Assembly: GCF_000208745.1 (NCBI RefSeq)
Contig: NC_030853.1
Location: forward strand, 22,276,029 to 22,340,028
DNA from: Theobroma cacao
Lineage: Eukaryota; Streptophyta; Magnoliopsida; Malvales; Malvaceae
Direction: 5' to 3'
DNA: 64,000 nt
The notes below the pieces were generated by a model. It did no database searches. It was given only the letters and a program-made list of their open reading frames with translations, and was not told the DNA's origin. Shown here piece by piece: positions 60,941 to 64,000 of this stretch. A program made the translations under genes and the position numbers. Numbering within the stretch: position 1 is the stretch's first letter; each line of letters opens with the position of its first letter.

Positions 60941-61129
60941 TTTAATCACTGAAAATGGATAAATACATTTAATCACTGAAAATGGATAGATATATTTAAC
61001 CACCGAAAGTTGATGAATATGTTTAACTATTGAAAGTGGATGGATGCATTTAATCACTGAAGGTGGATAGATACATTTAACAATTAGAAGTAAATGGATA
61101 CATTTAACCACTATAAGTGAATGAATAGT
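60941..61129 (+). repeat. 27-bp minisatellite, seven units, inside copia gag
   Basis: Units beginning TTTAA start at 60941, 60968, 60995, 61022, 61049, 61076 and 61103, exactly 27 bp apart. A typical unit contains ATTTAATCACTGAAAATGGA. A further unit-like stretch (CCATTCAAAGTGGGTAGAAAA) lies left of the MITE, so the array was interrupted by that insertion. 27 bp is nine codons, so the repeat preserves the gag frame. Confidence 0.85.
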
Positions 61130-63063
61130 GAAGAGATATAAGAAAAAGACAAAAGTTGATAGAATAAAAAGAATATAGGAAATGTCTGTCATCGATATGG
61201 CATGAAAGGCCATTGGTCACGTACCTGTCTTACTTCAAAACAACTTATTGAACTTTATCAAGCATTGTTGAAAGCTAAAAGAAAAAAATATCAAAACAAA
61301 TTTTGTTCAAGATGATTTTAACTATGACCAAGTTGATATAACACATCCAAGTGTTGCTAATTTTCTTGTCCACCTTGAAGAAGGAAATGATTATTTAATT
61401 AATAATGGAAATATTCAACAATGAAATTTCTTGATGGTTTATTGGTATGTTTCAGTATAACTTTATTATAAAGATGTTTTTTATATTCTCATTATTTTTA
61501 AATGATATATTCTTATTATGTGTTTTAATAATAATTTCTATATTTAATGTTCACTTATATTAACTTACAAGTTTCTTACTATATATCTTATTTTAAAATA
61601 TGGATATTCATATGATTAGATCCAAGGTCAATTATGCAAATATATGTCTAACAAATAGTGCTATAGCGCACACTATATTTAAAGATAAAAAATATTTTTT
61701 CCATTTGACAAAGGAAGAAATCAATGTTAATATAATATCTAGTAATACAAGATTAATTGAAAGCTCCGTAAAAATCAATATTTTACTATTCGAAAGAACA
61801 AAGTTTATAACAAAAGATACATTATTTTCTACTAAGTCTTAAAAAAATTTATTAAATTTTTAAAATATTCGTCTGAATAGATATCATATTAAGAAAACGA
61901 ATGAAATAGACACTTAAGAACTCTATATTGCATCTATTATCTAGAGTAAGAAGTGTGTGTTGGAAAAATTACCCGCTTTGGTCTTTGGATTGCATTACAC
62001 AAATATTAGACTAATTGAAACTCATGTTATAGTAAACTAGAAGTTTACTAATGATTTTAATGTTTAGCATGACCAATTAGGCCATTTTGGATCAATAATG
62101 ATATGAAAAATTATTAAACATAAATGTGGTCATCCATTAAAAACCTAAATGATTTTTCAATTTAATGAATTCTCATATGCTGCTTGTTCTTAAGGTAAAT
62201 TAATTATAAACTATCATTAGCTACAGTTGAGACTGAATCTCCTATATTTTTTTAACTTATTTGGGGTGACATACTTGGATCCATACATCCACCATGTAGA
62301 CCCTTTAGATAGTTTATGATTTTAATCGACGCATCAACTAGATGGTCACGTGTGCTTATTATTAACATGCAATTTGGCATTTGTAAGACTACTCGCCCAA
62401 ATCATTAGTTTGCAAGCATATTTTTTTAATTATGCAATCAAGACAATTCGTCTTGATAATATTGGTGAATTTATGTCTCAAACATTTAATAAATAATGCA
62501 TATAGTTAGAATAACTGTTAAGCAACCCGTTGCTCATGTTTATACAAAATACTATATAGCAGAATTGTTTATTAAACACTTCCAACTGATTACAAGGCAA
62601 TTGTTTATGAAAACTAAATTTCCCATATTTGCTTGAGGGTATGCAATTTTGTATGTAACAGTATATGTACGCATTAGGCTAACAAGTTATCATAAATTCT
62701 TCCCTATATAATTGGTTTATGGTCAGGAATAAAATATTTTCCACCTAAGAATTTTTGGATGTAGGATATATATGTCCCAATGGCTCCACTACAACGCACA
62801 AAGATTAGTCCTCAAAGGAGGTTAGAAATATATATTGGATACAAATCTCCATCTACAAATAAATATCTAGAACAATTAACAGGAGATTTATTCATGAAAA
62901 AATTTACCGATTATCATCTTAATGAAACAGATTTTCCAACATTAAGGGGAGAAAATAAGTAGCTAAAAAAAAATTTTCTTGGAATGTATTACCATTATCT
63001 AGTTTTAATCATCACATAAATCAATGTGAACTTGAAGTTCAAAAGATAATTCATGTGCAAAAT

Positions 63064-64000
63064 TGTGAGACCTCAACCCCTATAGGCTCATAACTACGCA
63101 TAGACGCAATAACACGAGCTAGGGGTAGTTTCATCATTTCCTCTAAAAAGCTCCTAGAAAAAGGTTTTATGATATTTTAAGGTCTAAATAGGCATAAGAC
63201 CGAATAAATAATGTCTAATGATGAAAACACGAAGAAAACTAGAAGTTTCAATAATTTTCACCGCATGGGCAAAATGGTCATTTTTCACCTCGGGTCAAAA
63301 TTTTTAAGTTTCGTAAACCCGAGCATGTCTAGACCATTATGGACTTGTTTTAGTATCAAAAGAGTAAAAAGATTGCACCAAGGATTAAAGGAGAACAAGT
63401 TAATGTGCTAAGGGCATTTTCGTAATTTCAAGTGGAATGGGTATGCTTGAGCTATAAATATCTTTTTCTTCCAGCAGCTTCTTCACCTTCTTCTTCTTCC
63501 ATCTCACGTTGCTTCCATCCTCCATGGAAGCTTGATATGAAACTTTCACAACTTTCTCTCTCTAGCTCTAATTTTCATACCTTTGTGATTTTTTGACTAG
63601 AACCCTTATGCTTTTTCACTCTCTCACTTTAAAACCCTCAAAAAGTCCTTGTTCAGCACTTTCTCTCACTAGTTGGAGGTTTAGAGAGAGAAAGAGAGAT
63701 TTTTCACAATTATTTGGAAGCTATTGGAAGAGAATTCAACTACAAAGACACTCTAAGGTGAGTGATGAACTAGGCTTGGTTTTAAGTTGTTGATAATGGC
63801 TAGTAATTGGGATTATGAGCTGTTTTATTGTTGAGTTGTTTATTCATTTTTAGTGTGATTAGAGTAGTGCAAGGAATAGCCATTTGATATAGTTGAAAGT
63901 CAATTAGGAATGACTAGAAGAATTTGAATTAGAAACTAGCTTTTGGAGTGATATTAATGTAAATTGGATTGGTTGTGATGTTGTGTGTGTATAGGTTCCA
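63064..64000 (+). repeat. Ty3/gypsy (Tekay/Del-like) LTR, 3' part beyond window
   Basis: It begins TGTGAGACCTCAACCCC directly inside the copia reading frame. A TATA-like GCTATAAATATC near 63451 is followed by a leader-like stretch of TTCTTC repeats and ATG-poor sequence, as in plant chromovirus LTRs. The end is not reached. The five bases before it are AAAAT, which predicts the target duplication on the far side. Confidence 0.6.

Larger units (their letters stand above)
60330..63063 (+). pseudogene. Decayed Ty1/copia gag-pol, plus strand, interrupted by other insertions
   Basis: Recognisable blocks in order: a Gly/Asn-rich gag stretch near 60340-60410; a zinc knuckle at 61187 reading CHRYGMKGHWSRTC, with Tyr in place of the second Cys; a gag C-terminal block reached after a frameshift at about 61300; a protease region at 61600-61842 with CLTNSA where the catalytic motif normally has Asp; integrase-like pieces about 62040-62500; and a frame at 62780-62960 with APLQRTKISPQRRLEIYIG, a common copia integrase C-terminal block. 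The frame continues as QCELEVQKIIHVQN up to 63062, where a gypsy LTR begins. Many stops and shifts make it non-functional. Confidence 0.8.

Noticed and set aside
60716..61213. 165-aa minus-strand frame with repeated IKCIYPFSV units
   Set aside because: It is the antisense of the 27-bp minisatellite and part of the MITE.
1..64000. tRNA, rRNA, CRISPR arrays, operons or ribosome-binding sites
   Set aside because: None seen; the window is plant nuclear DNA, and no cloverleaf or direct-repeat array of that type was found by eye.

Overview
The window is nuclear DNA from a flowering plant, almost certainly a eudicot. The genes are split by GT-AG introns, the intergenic DNA is very AT-rich, and Ty1/copia, Ty3/gypsy and MITE-type repeats sit between ordinary plant genes. 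Nothing bacterial, organellar or CRISPR-like is present. I cannot name the species. All exon joins below were made by eye from splice signals and reading-frame continuity; none is confirmed by transcripts.

Layout: 1-2050 is the 3' end of a Ty1/copia element (RT/RNase H, then a 643-bp LTR). 2366-5017 (-) is a five-exon cinnamoyl-CoA reductase-like gene whose Tyr and Lys catalytic positions are replaced. 5138-6476 is an AT-rich, possibly hAT-derived element. 7748-13348 (-) is an eight-exon PERK receptor-like kinase. 15.8-18.1 kb (+) holds a small unknown gene. 20039-22222 (-) is an intronless GH81 beta-1,3-glucanase. 24086-27616 (+) is a six-exon coiled-coil, tail-anchored, golgin-like gene. 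28463-30043 and 36137-39277 (both -) are two TBL/DUF231 polysaccharide O-acetyltransferase paralogs in tandem. 39.3-47.4 kb is gene-poor and holds a decayed copia gag, a candidate solo LTR and a doubtful RNase H remnant. 47680-47895 (+) is a small basic protein gene. 51183-55119 (-) is a type-2 tryptophan synthase beta gene. 55.8-64.0 kb is a nested repeat stack: a candidate long gypsy-like LTR with a hairpin cluster, then a decayed copia element broken by an opposite-strand copia fragment, by a Mutator-type MITE with a perfect 9-bp target duplication, and by a gypsy LTR that runs off the window.

The genes do not form a pathway or operon. Several relate loosely to the cell wall or cell surface (PERK, GH81, two TBLs, possibly the CCR-like protein); I treat this as coincidence apart from the TBL duplication. 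No clearly new multi-gene system was found. The most interesting items are the probable CCR-like pseudoenzyme, the short golgin-like protein, the hairpin cluster at 58.4-58.5 kb, the hairpin straddling the polypurine tract/LTR junction at 1.4 kb, and a 27-bp minisatellite inside a copia gag that was split by a MITE.
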